Below, piece after piece: positions 55,549-64,000 of a DNA stretch of 64,000 bases. The notes beneath the pieces are model-generated. The model made no database searches, was not told the DNA's origin, and worked only from the letters and a program-made list of their open reading frames with translations. The stretch lies in the NCBI GenBank assembly GCA_027492485.1, contig JAPUER010000035.1, positions 1 through 64,000 on the forward strand. The letters are read 5' to 3'. The position numbers and the translations under genes are program-made. The first letter of the stretch is position 1. Each line of letters starts with the position of its first letter. This DNA comes from Betaproteobacteria bacterium. GTDB taxonomy: Bacteria; Pseudomonadota; Gammaproteobacteria; Burkholderiales; Casimicrobiaceae.

Positions 55549-56007
55549 ATGCAAGCGTACCCTGAAGGACTTGATTGCGTGTGGTTGGCAATCGACCGAA
55601 ACCAAAACGTCGGTGCATTCATTACCGCTGGAATGGCGCCGATCCCTAAGGCAGCTCTTGGCGAAATTGGTTTGTTGCTGCCAGACGTCGAGGAAGCCCT
55701 GCACGGGCTTCCGGCCGTGACATCGGCTGAAGTCTTGGTGTTGGTCAAGCGACCCGAAAGCTTCATAGCATTAGCCGAACGTGGGGTGTACGTATTTGAT
55801 TGGTGTGACATCGAGCAGGTGGCCGCAAAGCAAACAGGTCAATATGAGCCAGTTGCCGTACCCACTAACCCCATTCGAGCAGATTCGTTATCAGAGACGC
55901 TGCTACAAATTGCGAAGCAAGTTCAACTGAATGGCGTGCAATTCGCCGACCGCGTAGGCATTCGAATATGGGACCACATTGTGAGCGTGGAACCACCGAC
56001 GGCATGA
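55549..56007 (+). CDS. immunity-like protein of unknown family
   Basis: 152 residues with no signal peptide. The start EGLDCVWLAIDRNQNVGAFITAGMAPIP and the middle GLPAVTSAEVLVLVKRPESFIALAERGVYVFDW show a soluble beta-rich protein. Position in an Rhs toxin locus and reduced GC suggest an immunity gene, perhaps an orphan kept after the loss of its cognate toxin. The 119 bases in front hold no gene. Confidence 0.6.
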   Translation: MQAYPEGLDCVWLAIDRNQNVGAFITAGMAPIPKAALGEIGLLLPDVEEALHGLPAVTSAEVLVLVKRPESFIALAERGVYVFDWCDIEQVAAKQTGQYEPVAVPTNPIRADSLSETLLQIAKQVQLNGVQFADRVGIRIWDHIVSVEPPTA

Positions 56008-56060
56008 GCAGGCAATAGCTAGGAGAGCAGGGGTCGGAAACCAGACTTCCTTGTCCACGT

Positions 56061-56414
56061 ATGAACAACCAAGACTTCGTCGATGCGCTAAAGACGCACG
56101 TTGTGACCGCCGCTGTCGATGACACGATCGCCAACCTTGCGCATCCGCCCGGACGGCGAGTATCAGAGGAGGAACGAACACTGTCAGACTGGTACAACCA
56201 ACTTAGTCCTGGCGATGCTGCAAATGTCCGAAAGGCGCTCGCCAAAGTTTCACACCAAGCTGTTTTTGGATTGTTGGCTGTGATCGACGGAGTCCGCACC
56301 ATAGATGACGGCACAGGACGATTTGAGTTGACATATCTCGCACAAGCGCGAACCGTTCTCAACAATCCAGAAGCGCCCTCACTGCATGACCTATTGAACG
56401 CGGTCGACCGCTAG
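56061..56414 (+). CDS. small helical protein, possible orphan immunity
   Basis: 117 residues without signal peptide, mostly helical, with SEEERTLSDWYNQLSPGDAANVRKALAKVSHQAVFGLLAVIDGVRTI. Such short, acidic helical proteins occur in immunity arrays behind Rhs toxins. No firm family assignment. Third gene of the low-GC block. Confidence 0.5.
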   Translation: MNNQDFVDALKTHVVTAAVDDTIANLAHPPGRRVSEEERTLSDWYNQLSPGDAANVRKALAKVSHQAVFGLLAVIDGVRTIDDGTGRFELTYLAQARTVLNNPEAPSLHDLLNAVDR

Positions 56415-56589
56415 TCAAAAGATTGGCTGTGCGCCTCTAGCCAGAATGACCACAATGGAACGCGAGGCGTGCGTCTGCGCTCACGTCTTTGACCGAGCGA
56501 GGTGGTTCCCGTTGGCGGCGCGTACCCATATCGTTTGTTATCGGCTGCTGTTGGCGTCGCGCGACGCTACAAACCTGTGGGGTGAGACC

Positions 56590-56799
56590 ATGAAATTTCT
56601 GCTGTTGTTCGTCGCCTGGTGCGTCCTGTTTGTGCTGAGCTGGCCGATTGCGTTGCTGGCGCTGCTGCTGTGGCCACTCTTCTGGCTGCTGAGCCTGCCG
56701 TTTCGCCTGATTGGCATCACCTTCGACGCGCTGTTCGCGCTGCTCAAGGCCATCCTCATGTTGCCCGCGAGGTTATTCGGCTACCGCGTCAAACCATAG
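56590..56799 (+). CDS. small hydrophobic membrane protein
   Basis: 69 residues from ATG 56590. It is almost wholly hydrophobic with three Trp/Leu/Pro-rich segments: VAWCVLFVLSWPIALLALLL, LFWLLSLPFRLIGITF and FALLKAILMLPARLFG. A longer upstream frame exists but lacks membrane character and is unlikely. Function unknown. Confidence 0.6.
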   Translation: MKFLLLFVAWCVLFVLSWPIALLALLLWPLFWLLSLPFRLIGITFDALFALLKAILMLPARLFGYRVKP

Positions 56800-56916
56800 A
56801 ACCCACGCCTGCCGCCAGCGCCAGGTGGCCGCCAGTTGATCTGGTCGCTCGCAAACGGCGCCGATTGTTGCTATAAACCGGCAAATGTTTTTTACGCTTG
56901 GGTGGGGGTGTTGACA

Positions 56917-58449
56917 ATGAAGAGCAGTTTGATCGGGCGTCGCCTGTCGGCGCCGCTGCGAGCGGCTGGAATGGCGGCCGCTCTCGCGTCCGCCGTGTTT
57001 GCCGGCAACGGACTGGCGGCTAATCTGTATGTAGCGACCACCGGCAGCAACGCCGGCAACTGCCAGAGCGCTGGTTCGCCCTGTCTCACCATCGCCTACG
57101 CGCTATCGCAGGCCGCCGCCAGCGGCGACACCATCAACGTCGGCAGCGGCACTTTCACCGAAGAATTGACCATCAGCAAAAGCGTCGTGTTGAACGGCGC
57201 CGGCGTAGCCAGCACCATCATCAAGGCACCGACCGCGCTGACCACCAATCCCGTGGTGCCGGGCGGCAGTCCGGGTCAGCAAACGACCATCGTCTTCGTC
57301 ACCGGCGCGACGACGGTCGCCACGATCCAGAACCTGCAGGTGCAGGGCCCCGGTTCCAGCGCCTGCGGCTCCATCGGCTACGGCATCTTCGCCGGTGGCG
57401 GTGCAACGCTGACCCTCAGCAACAACCACATATTGATGGTGCGCGACACCTACCCGCCACTGAGCGGCTGCCAGAACGGCTCCGCCATCCGCTATGGGGC
57501 ACCGAGTACTTTGCAGTCTGCCAGCGGCAGCATCAGCGGCAATGTGATCGACACTTACCAGAAGAACGGCATCATCGTCTCCAACGCCAGTACGGTGGTT
57601 ACGGTGAGCAGCAATAGCGTGACCGGCGAACTGCCGGCGCCAAACATCGCGCAGAACGGCATCCAGATCAGCAGCGGTGCGGTCGCCACCGTCAGCAATA
57701 ACGTCGTCCGCAACAATCAGTGCGGAGCCGCGAGCTGCGGCCCGGGTGTCAACGACGTCTGGGCCACCGGCATCCTGCTCTTCGATGCCGGCGCCGGAAC
57801 CGCCGTCAACAACAACACCGTCTCCGGCAACGACGGCGGACTGGTGGCCGTTGCAACCACGGCCGGCCAGAGTTTTTCCGTCAGCGGCAACACCTTCTCG
57901 GCGAATCGCTACGCCAACATTCTGGCCAGCGCGCTGACACTAAATCTGGCCGGCAACACGATCAGCGGCAGCAACTGGGGCGTCGTCGCCCAGGCGTCGA
58001 GCCCCGCCGCTACCGTCGTCAACATGAACGGCGGCAACATCGTCAGTCAGGCGGCAACGGCCGGTTTGACCGTGTTCGACGACGATCTGACCGATGCCTT
58101 TGCGGCCACCATCCAGGGCAGCGGCAACCAGTTCGTCAACAACGCCGTCGGTGCCGCCAATACGCCCAGTCAGGGCATCGTGAGTCTCGCCTGCAATTGG
58201 TGGGGAAGCCCGTATGGCCCGATCAACGCGACCAATCCGCTCGGGAAGGGCAACTCGGCGACGGCGAACACGACGTTTACCAACTGGGCCGTCGACAACA
58301 CCACTTTCGCCTGCACCGGAAACTCGGCGAACAACATCTTGCTGGCGTCGCCGCAGATATCGGTGCCGACCCTGCAGCCTGCGCTGCTGGCCGCCTTGAG
58401 TGCAATGCTGTTTGTGTTGGCTGGCCGCCGGCCACGACGGCCGCGCTGA
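56917..58449 (+). CDS. right-handed beta-helix protein with VPT-type sorting tail
   Basis: 510 residues. A signal peptide (to about residue 35, LAAN) is followed by the Pectate-lyase-like start LYVATTGSNAGNCQSAGSPCLTIAYAL and repeated beta-helix rungs with alternating N/S/T/G (GNTFSANRYANIL, GNTISGSNWGVV). The C-terminus is VPTLQPALLAALSAMLFVLAG followed by RRPRRPR, an exosortase-type sorting tail related to IPTL-CTERM and strikingly like that of the 2223-3362 protein. It is probably exported and surface-anchored; it lacks enzymatic motifs. Confidence 0.8.
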   Translation: MKSSLIGRRLSAPLRAAGMAAALASAVFAGNGLAANLYVATTGSNAGNCQSAGSPCLTIAYALSQAAASGDTINVGSGTFTEELTISKSVVLNGAGVASTIIKAPTALTTNPVVPGGSPGQQTTIVFVTGATTVATIQNLQVQGPGSSACGSIGYGIFAGGGATLTLSNNHILMVRDTYPPLSGCQNGSAIRYGAPSTLQSASGSISGNVIDTYQKNGIIVSNASTVVTVSSNSVTGELPAPNIAQNGIQISSGAVATVSNNVVRNNQCGAASCGPGVNDVWATGILLFDAGAGTAVNNNTVSGNDGGLVAVATTAGQSFSVSGNTFSANRYANILASALTLNLAGNTISGSNWGVVAQASSPAATVVNMNGGNIVSQAATAGLTVFDDDLTDAFAATIQGSGNQFVNNAVGAANTPSQGIVSLACNWWGSPYGPINATNPLGKGNSATANTTFTNWAVDNTTFACTGNSANNILLASPQISVPTLQPALLAALSAMLFVLAGRRPRRPR

Positions 58450-58489
58450 GTAACCCGATAGACTAAGGTAACCTCCCGCCAGAACCACC

Positions 58490-59359
58490 ATGTCGCCTTC
58501 AGTGAACAGCCTGCTCTGGAACGCCCGCCTGCTGCTCGTCGAGCGTGCCACCGACGACGCGCTTGCCTGTGCCGAATGGTATTCGCAGTTGCTTGGCGAT
58601 CCGGTCACGCAAGTCGCCGACGATGTCTGGCAGGTGCGGGGCGCCGACCGCTGGATGCTGTTTCGGACCGGCACGCCGAAGACGGCGCCGCTGGTGGTCT
58701 TTGCCTTCCCCGACATCGAGCAATGGACGGCCTATCGCGCCCAGTTGCAGACCATGGCGCTGGAACTGCACCCCGTTGCCGCCGGCCTCGCCGCGATCGT
58801 CGGGGCCAATGCGTTTGGTCTGCGCGATCCCGACCGGCGCATGATTGTGTTCTGCGTTGCGCCGGCGGCCGCCGCGGCGCCGTCGGACGTTGCCGAGTAT
58901 CTGCCGGGCCGCTTGCAGCATTTTGTCGTGGCATCGACGCAGACCGGGACGATGCTCGAGTTCTATCGCGACGCGCTGGGTTTCATTGAATCCGATCGCG
59001 TAGTCGACAACGATGGCGACCTGTCGTCCGCTTTCCTGCGCTCGGACGCCGAGCATCACAGCTTCGCGGTATTCCGCGCACCGCAGCAGGGGCCCGATCA
59101 TCACGCCTACGACGTGCCGAACTGGAACGCCATCCGCGACTGGGCGGATCACTGCGGCGATCTGGAAATTCCGATCTGGTGGGGGCCGGGACGACACGGC
59201 GTGGGCAACAACCTGTTCTTCATGATCGAAGATCCGGATGGTTACAAGATTGAATTCTCTGCCGAACTGGAGCAGATGACGGCGGAACAGCCTTATCGCG
59301 AATGGCCGCACGGGCCGCGCGCGCTCAACCTCTGGGGCAACGCCTGGATGCGCAGTTGA
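58490..59359 (+). CDS. VOC-superfamily protein (two glyoxalase-like modules)
   Basis: 289 residues. The N-terminal half has a degenerate VOC module; the C-terminal half (LQHFVVASTQTGTMLEFYRDALGF, SAFLRSDAEHHSFAVFRAPQQGPDHHAYDV, NLFFMIEDPDGYKIEFSAELE) has the extradiol-dioxygenase-like arrangement with His residues and a Glu ligand. Family members are aromatic ring-cleavage dioxygenases or isomerases; the substrate is not evident. No catabolic cluster surrounds it. Confidence 0.8.
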   Translation: MSPSVNSLLWNARLLLVERATDDALACAEWYSQLLGDPVTQVADDVWQVRGADRWMLFRTGTPKTAPLVVFAFPDIEQWTAYRAQLQTMALELHPVAAGLAAIVGANAFGLRDPDRRMIVFCVAPAAAAAPSDVAEYLPGRLQHFVVASTQTGTMLEFYRDALGFIESDRVVDNDGDLSSAFLRSDAEHHSFAVFRAPQQGPDHHAYDVPNWNAIRDWADHCGDLEIPIWWGPGRHGVGNNLFFMIEDPDGYKIEFSAELEQMTAEQPYREWPHGPRALNLWGNAWMRS

Positions 59360-59456
59360 CGGCGGAGCGCCGGTCGCGTCGCGTTGAACTTCGCCGCTCC
59401 GGAACGGTCCACCTGCACGTTTGTGTCATTGCGCCGGTAACGCCGGCGCCGCCGTC

Positions 59457-60179
59457 ATGTTCCGCCACTCCCTCGCTGCTGTCGCCGCGCTGACAGTCAT
59501 CAACGGCTTTGCCGATACCGCCGCCAGTGCCCAGCCCGTGACCGTCGACGCGCGTTTCGACGAGGTGGTGGTCAAGAGCCCGAAGCACGCGGCGATGATG
59601 CCCTACGACGACGTCTACGTGCGCCTGAAGCGGATGCAGGACTCGAAGCTCGACCGCGTGCGCATGCAGATCAAGGTGGTGCCGAAGGACGAGTCGGTCA
59701 AGCTCGCCGATGTGCGGGTGGCGATCGTCAATGACAGTACCAGCCTGCCGATTCGTCTCGGCAGTGACGGCACGGTCACACTGCCGTTGCGCGCGGAGCT
59801 GTACAAGACCGATGCCGAGATTCGCAGCAACCAGCCGAAAGGCAGCTTGACCGCCTCGCTGTCGCTGGCCATCGCGTGGTCGGGCGGGCAGGAGATTCCG
59901 TACTACGAAATCGAAGAGACGGTGCGGCAATTGCAGACGGCCGGCAAGGACCTGCTCGGCTGGTTTGGCTACATGCTGTTCTTCCCTTCCATGGGCAACG
60001 TGGAAGTGCCGCTGCAGTACCCCGAGCCGCGCGGGCAGACGATGCGGGTGGTGAAGGACGGCAGCACGCTGGAAACCTACACGGCGGACGACAAGGGACT
60101 GCTCAAGTTCCGGCTGAAGCCCGGCTGGGCACAGTTGCAGCCGACGCTGGTGTTCAGCGAAACGCCGCCAAACCCCTGA
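59457..60179 (+). CDS. exported protein of unknown function (possibly DUF2987-like)
   Basis: 240 residues with a signal peptide (FRHSLAAVAALTVINGFADTAASAQ). The mature part contains MMPYDDVYVRLKRMQDSKLDRVRMQIKVVP and PYYEIEETVRQLQ, reminiscent of DUF2987 periplasmic proteins. No catalytic motif. It converges on the Hsp70-like gene; context gives no further clue. Confidence 0.6.
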   Translation: MFRHSLAAVAALTVINGFADTAASAQPVTVDARFDEVVVKSPKHAAMMPYDDVYVRLKRMQDSKLDRVRMQIKVVPKDESVKLADVRVAIVNDSTSLPIRLGSDGTVTLPLRAELYKTDAEIRSNQPKGSLTASLSLAIAWSGGQEIPYYEIEETVRQLQTAGKDLLGWFGYMLFFPSMGNVEVPLQYPEPRGQTMRVVKDGSTLETYTADDKGLLKFRLKPGWAQLQPTLVFSETPPNP

Positions 60180-60201
60180 CGTGTGTTGCGTCGTGCTCGA
60201 A

Positions 60202-61554
60202 TTACTGGGGCCGCGCCGCCGCCCACGCCTGTGCATCGTCGCTGCGGGCGATCAGCGCCAAACCGTAGGCAATCGACTCCAGCTGGTCGCCGGTTTCGAT
60301 GGTGCTTGGGTCGAAGCGCTGGTCGAATATCGCCCGTACCGCCGGCACGAATGAGGTGCCGCCGGTGAGGAATACGCGATCGATATCCCCGGCGTCCAGC
60401 CGCGCCTCGCCGAGTGCCTCGTCCACCGCGTCTTCGATTTTTTGCAGGTCGTTTTCGATCCACTGCCCGAAAGCCACGCGCTCGATGTTGGCGTCGAGCG
60501 CCAGGTCGTAACCCAGGCCCGACGCGCGAAACGCCAGCGTGGCCGTCGGTGCGCCCGACAGCGCCGCTTTCGCATCGGCCACGGCCTTGTACAGCGGATA
60601 GCCGAGATCGTTTTCGATCAGCGTGATGAATCTGGCGAGGCCGTCGCGCTCGATGGCGAAACGCAGGTATTCGCGCAGTTCGCGCAGCACCGCAGGCGAC
60701 TTCATCAGCGCAAGCTGGTTCCATTGGGCAAAACGGTGATGGAAGTGCGTCGGCACTTCCAGAATCTTGTCGATGCTTTTGTACTTTGCGCGATGACCGA
60801 GCTGCGGCAGGATCGCGTGTTCGAGGATGCGGTAGTCGAACACATCGCCCGCCACCGCCACGCCGGAATGCGCCAGCGGGATGGACTTCAGCGCGCCGTC
60901 GCGTCCGCTGCCGGGCTCGAAGCGGATGATCGAAAAGTCGCTGGTGCCGCCGCCGAAATCGGCCACCAGCACGGTCGCTGCCTGCGTCAGCCGCTGCGCG
61001 AAGAAGTACGCGGCCGCCACCGGCTCGTACACGTAGAGAATTTCGCCAAAACCGACGCGCCGGAACGCGCGTTCGTAGCGCTCCAGCGCCAGCGCCTCGT
61101 TCGGGTTGACGCCGGCGAAAGCGACCGGCCGGCCGGCGACCAGTCGTGGCGGCAGATCGTCGAGGGCACCGCCGGCATGCGCACGCATCTTTTCGATGAA
61201 CGCCGTCAGCAAATCCTCGAAGGTGAATTTGCGGCCGTGGATGTGCGTCTCGGTGAACGAGCGGCTGGCGGCGAAGGTCTTGAACGATTGCAGGAAACGG
61301 CAATCGGTCGGGTCGTCGATGAAACGCTCGATGGCCCACGGGCCGGCCTCGTAACGCAGGTCGTGCGCGGCGCCCGTCTCTTCGTCCCAGAAACACATTG
61401 CCGAACGGAAGGTCGCATGCGTCTCGCTCGCCAACGTGAACGGCAGCGTGCGCGCGACACCGGCTTGCGTGGATGCGGCGATCACCGTGTTGGTGGTGCC
61501 GAAGTCGAGGCCCAGGGCCAGCGGAGCGAGTGGGGACGGAGCGGCGTTGGCCAT
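60202..61554 (-). CDS. Hsp70-like protein of the YegD family
   Basis: 450 residues from ATG 61554. Actin-like ATPase blocks: LALGLDFGTTNTVIA, VADFGGGTSDFSIIRF and FLTGGTSFVPAVRAIF. The length and lack of a full C-terminal substrate domain fit the YegD branch rather than DnaK. Role not well defined in the family. Single-gene unit, convergent with the preceding gene and divergent from the transporter. Confidence 0.9.
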   Translation of the reverse strand: MANAAPSPLAPLALGLDFGTTNTVIAASTQAGVARTLPFTLASETHATFRSAMCFWDEETGAAHDLRYEAGPWAIERFIDDPTDCRFLQSFKTFAASRSFTETHIHGRKFTFEDLLTAFIEKMRAHAGGALDDLPPRLVAGRPVAFAGVNPNEALALERYERAFRRVGFGEILYVYEPVAAAYFFAQRLTQAATVLVADFGGGTSDFSIIRFEPGSGRDGALKSIPLAHSGVAVAGDVFDYRILEHAILPQLGHRAKYKSIDKILEVPTHFHHRFAQWNQLALMKSPAVLRELREYLRFAIERDGLARFITLIENDLGYPLYKAVADAKAALSGAPTATLAFRASGLGYDLALDANIERVAFGQWIENDLQKIEDAVDEALGEARLDAGDIDRVFLTGGTSFVPAVRAIFDQRFDPSTIETGDQLESIAYGLALIARSDDAQAWAAARPQ

Positions 61555-61687
61555 GAAAAGCAAATGCGCCACCCCTCGTCGGCGCGGTTGCGCGACGAGA
61601 TGGGCGGCGTCGGGAAGCGAAGGCGGGCAGCGATTCTATGCGAAGCGATTGCGTTTGGTCGCGAGCCGGTGCGCCTACACTTGCGGC

Positions 61688-62704
61688 GTGAACACGCCCG
61701 CTGCTCCGCAACCCACCGCCACCGTCACCCCCATCGGCACCGGTCGCCCGTGGCTCGCGCGCCTGCCGCCGGGGCTGTTCGCCATTCCATTCGGCCTGCT
61801 CGGGCTGGCCGGCGCATGGCGGCGGATGGCGGTGTTCAAGTGGGAACTCGCCGATGCAATGGCCGGCATGCTGCTGAATGTCGCCACCGGGCTGCTCGAA
61901 CTATTGCTGCTGTTGTGGGCGGTGCGCATGATTCGCTATCGCGCCGACGTTGCCCGCGATTTCAACCACCCGGTACAGGGCGCGATGCTGTCGCTGGCGC
62001 CACTGAGCGTGATGGTGGCCGTGGCGCTGTGGGCCGCGCCCGGCAGCGCGATGACGGCCGGCGGCTGGGGCGCGCCGATCGTCGCGCTGGCGCTGGCGGT
62101 GCAGGCGGTGATCGCGGCGCGCGTGGTGTCGCAGGTCGCGACCGGCGCCATCGCGGGCGACACCATGACGCCGGCGCTCTATCTGCCGCCAGTCGGTGGC
62201 GGGCTGATCGGTGCCATGGCGCTGGCCGCGCTCGGTCACCACGGCTGGGCGGTGCTGCTGTTCGGCATGGCGCTCGGCGGCTGGGCACTGCTCGAAGTGC
62301 GGGTGTTGAACCGGCTGTTTGCCGGCCCGCTGCCGCCGCCGCTGCGGCCAACGCTGGGCGTGGAGATCGCGCCGGCGCCGGTGGCGACGCTGGTGGCGTC
62401 GATTCTGTGGCCGGCGCTGCCGGCGGACATCCTGCTGATCGGTCTCGGCGTCGCCTGCGGGCCGATTCTCGCGGTGCTGGCGCGCTGGCGCTGGTGGTCG
62501 GGCGTGCCGTTCTCGGCCGGGTTCTGGTCGTTCTCGTTCCCGGCCGCGGCGTTTGCCGCGGCGATTGTCGAAACCGTGCGCCGCGGTGGCTGGCCGCCGC
62601 CGGTGGCTTACGCCGCGGTGCTGGTCGCCACCGCGCTGATCCTCTTTCTGGCGCTGCGGACCTTGCTCCTGCTGCTGCGTGGCCGGCTGATTCCGCCGGG
62701 TTGA
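61688..62704 (+). CDS. SLAC1/TehA-family transporter
   Basis: 338 residues from GTG 61688 with about ten predicted membrane helices. RLPPGLFAIPFGLLGLAGAWR at the start, FWSFSFPAAAFAAAIVETVRR near the end and the overall ten-helix layout match the tellurite-resistance/dicarboxylate (TDT, TehA/SLAC1) family, which conducts anions. No tehB neighbour is present, so tellurite resistance should not be assumed. Confidence 0.86.
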   Translation: MNTPAAPQPTATVTPIGTGRPWLARLPPGLFAIPFGLLGLAGAWRRMAVFKWELADAMAGMLLNVATGLLELLLLLWAVRMIRYRADVARDFNHPVQGAMLSLAPLSVMVAVALWAAPGSAMTAGGWGAPIVALALAVQAVIAARVVSQVATGAIAGDTMTPALYLPPVGGGLIGAMALAALGHHGWAVLLFGMALGGWALLEVRVLNRLFAGPLPPPLRPTLGVEIAPAPVATLVASILWPALPADILLIGLGVACGPILAVLARWRWWSGVPFSAGFWSFSFPAAAFAAAIVETVRRGGWPPPVAYAAVLVATALILFLALRTLLLLLRGRLIPPG

Positions 62705-62719
62705 ACCGGGGCCGGACAG

Positions 62720-62841
62720 ATCAGCTTTTTTGTTAAAGCGCCATTCCAACTGGGCTGAATGCGTATTTTGACCTGAAGTCGACTTTTGCTATTTTATGGT
62801 GCTGAGCCCCATGCATAAGCCATTCTTGCGATATTGCTGTT
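62720..62841. repeat. 122-bp palindromic intergenic repeat, copy 5
   Basis: Left arm ATCAGCTTTTTTGTTAAAGC; right arm in reverse AACAGCAATATCGCAAG then GGC, with GGGCT shared between arms. Centre GAAGTCGACTTT (GTCGAC 62778-62783), exactly midway. It lies 15 bases after the transporter stop. Confidence 0.75.
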
Positions 62842-62996
62842 GCTGCAGCCGTGGTTCTTCATCATCGCTGGTTGGACAGGCCGCGAATGGCAACGGGTCG
62901 CCTTGCACGGATGGCCCGACCTCACATTGCCGGTACGCCCACGGCGCACCGCGAACTCGGCAGCGAACCATCATCTGACCCGGCGGAGACCCGCGA

Positions 62997-63791
62997 ATGA
63001 ATCTCGAACTCGACGACAAGCACGTGCTCATCACCGGCGGCAGCAAGGGCATTGGCGCCGCCTGCGCCGCAGCCTTCATCGTCGAAGGCGCGCGGGTGAC
63101 GCTGGTGTCGCGCAGCGAAGCGCATCTGCAGCAGATGCAGGCGTTGCTGGCGGTCGCCCGGCATGGCGCCATCATCAACACCATCGCTGCCGACTTGCGC
63201 GACGCCACTGCGGCCGAGCAGATGGTGGACGCGGTCGAGCGCGACTTCGGCGCCGTCGACGTGCTGGTGAACAGCGCGGGCGCCGCCAAACGCACGCCCG
63301 CCGCCGAGCTCACTGCCGCCGCGTGGCACGACGCCATGCAGGCCAAATTTTTCACCTACATCCACGTCACCAATCCGCTGATCAAGCGCATGGGCGAACG
63401 CGGTCGCGGCGCCGTGGTCAACGTGATCGGTTCCGGCGGCAAGGTCGCCGCGGTGACGCACCTGGCGGGCGGCGCCGCCAACGCCGCACTGATGCTCGCC
63501 AGCGCCGGCCTCGCCGCCGCCTACGCCGGCAAGGGCGTGCGCGTGAATGCCGTCAACCCCGGCCGCACCTTCACCGAGCGCCTCGCCGAAGGGATGGCGG
63601 CGGAGGCAAGGCAGCAGGGGGTCAGCGTTCATGAGGCCGTTGCCAAAGCCACCCGGAGCCTGCCGCTCGGCCGCTTCGCCAGACCGGAAGAAATCGCCGA
63701 CGCCGTCGTCTACCTCGCCTCGGCGCGCGCCAGCTACGTCAACGGTGCACTGCTCGCGATGGATGGTGCATTGACGCCGATGGTGGTGTAG
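62997..63791 (+). CDS. SDR-family oxidoreductase with altered active site
   Basis: 264 residues with a Rossmann fold. LITGGSKGIGAACAAAF is the cofactor-binding TGxxxGxG motif, VDVLVNSAGAAKRTP the NAG-like motif and VRVNAVNPGRTFTE the usual PG block. Where the catalytic YxxxK is expected (after NVIGSGGKV) the sequence reads THLAGGAAN, so Tyr and Lys are both missing. Such divergent SDRs exist in Burkholderiales. Dehydrogenase activity is therefore uncertain. Confidence 0.85.
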   Translation: MNLELDDKHVLITGGSKGIGAACAAAFIVEGARVTLVSRSEAHLQQMQALLAVARHGAIINTIAADLRDATAAEQMVDAVERDFGAVDVLVNSAGAAKRTPAAELTAAAWHDAMQAKFFTYIHVTNPLIKRMGERGRGAVVNVIGSGGKVAAVTHLAGGAANAALMLASAGLAAAYAGKGVRVNAVNPGRTFTERLAEGMAAEARQQGVSVHEAVAKATRSLPLGRFARPEEIADAVVYLASARASYVNGALLAMDGALTPMVV

Positions 63792-63830
63792 GCGCGCAGG
63801 TCGCGGCGCTCGCGGTCCCGACGGTCGCCT

Positions 63831-63968
63831 ATTGAGTTTTTCATAATTCGCGACACCCTTCTACCGTTCACCCTGAGCGTAGCGAAGGGTTTGACCCCCT
63901 ATAGCATCAGACCCTTCGCTACGCTCAGGGCGAACGGGGGTTTTGTCGCGAATTTGGGAAAGCTCAAT
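63831..63968. repeat. 138-bp palindromic element, inverted relative to the 47934 copy
   Basis: Begins ATTGAGTTTTTCATAATTCG and ends AATTTGGGAAAGCTCAAT. The internal arms TTCACCCTGAGCGTAGCGAA and TTCGCTACGCTCAGGGCGAA pair with each other, so the whole element is one long hairpin. Nothing else is visible in the last bases of the window. Confidence 0.8.
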
Positions 63969-64000
63969 AATGTCCGATCCCGCGTGCCACCAGCGCCGCG

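Noticed and set aside
61688-62704. Tellurite resistance as the gene's role
   Set aside because: Fold family membership does not establish it and there is no tehB; annotated only as TehA/SLAC1-like.
60442-62736. A 764-residue plus-strand ORF
   Set aside because: Antisense to the Hsp70-like gene and then out of frame over the TehA-like gene; no domain support.

Overview
This is a GC-rich chromosomal window from a betaproteobacterium, probably of the order Burkholderiales or a neighbouring lineage. The basis is the TorF-type porin/GlnK/Amt operon next to ubiK, the betaproteobacterial style of ccoNOQPGH and ccoIS genes, the single-chain IcmF mutase, the persulfide dioxygenase-rhodanese fusion, and two exported proteins with an IPTL/PEP-like C-terminal sorting tail. 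The species cannot be named from sequence alone. No rRNA, tRNA or CRISPR array was seen.

Layout. 0-20 kb is mostly housekeeping and metabolism (miaB, a sugar-acid dehydratase, ftsY, rsmD, coaD, ferredoxin, glutathione peroxidase) with two small toxin-antitoxin-like modules at 6.9-8.2 kb. 18.3-20.8 kb is a sulfur cluster: a persulfide dioxygenase-rhodanese fusion beside two YeeE/YedE half-transporters. 20.8-35.9 kb is a low-oxygen respiration island: ccoI-ccoS, ccoNOQP-ccoG-ccoH, a small membrane protein, hemN, a TauE/SafE-type protein, a DksA-like protein, a two-component pair, an Fnr-family regulator without the Fe-S cysteines, and a universal stress protein. Four FNR-box-like sites sit in front of ccoI/dksA-like, ccoN, hemN and the stress protein gene. 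36-47.8 kb holds icmF behind a 24-bp perfect palindrome, dprA, a LysM protein, def-fmt, ubiK, and the nitrogen operon torF-like/glnK/amt behind a sigma-54 type promoter.

48-56.5 kb is accessory. A divergent XRE regulator faces a 1729-residue secreted Rhs/YD-repeat protein that ends in Ig-like domains and a dockerin-like tail. Next comes a separately secreted Rhs-core/HNH-nuclease toxin, then a translationally coupled DUF4265 immunity candidate and two further immunity-like ORFs of lower GC. The Rhs protein looks split into two exported polypeptides, a cage and a core-toxin. 56.6-63.8 kb returns to chromosomal genes: a membrane protein, a second sorting-tail protein, a VOC protein, an Hsp70-like protein, a TehA/SLAC1-like transporter and an SDR.

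The most striking non-genic signal is a family of long imperfect palindromes in the intergenic spaces. Five copies of 120-122 bp (255, 11114, 17707, 44349, 62720) are symmetric about a GTCGAC-like centre, and several abut stop codons. Further hairpin-forming elements are a 160-bp palindrome (13780), two 138-141-bp palindromes in opposite orientation (47934, 63831), an 80-bp relative translated as the N-terminus of miaB (1974), and a pair of about 110-bp direct repeats flanking a nucleotidyltransferase toxin-antitoxin module (7484, 8217).
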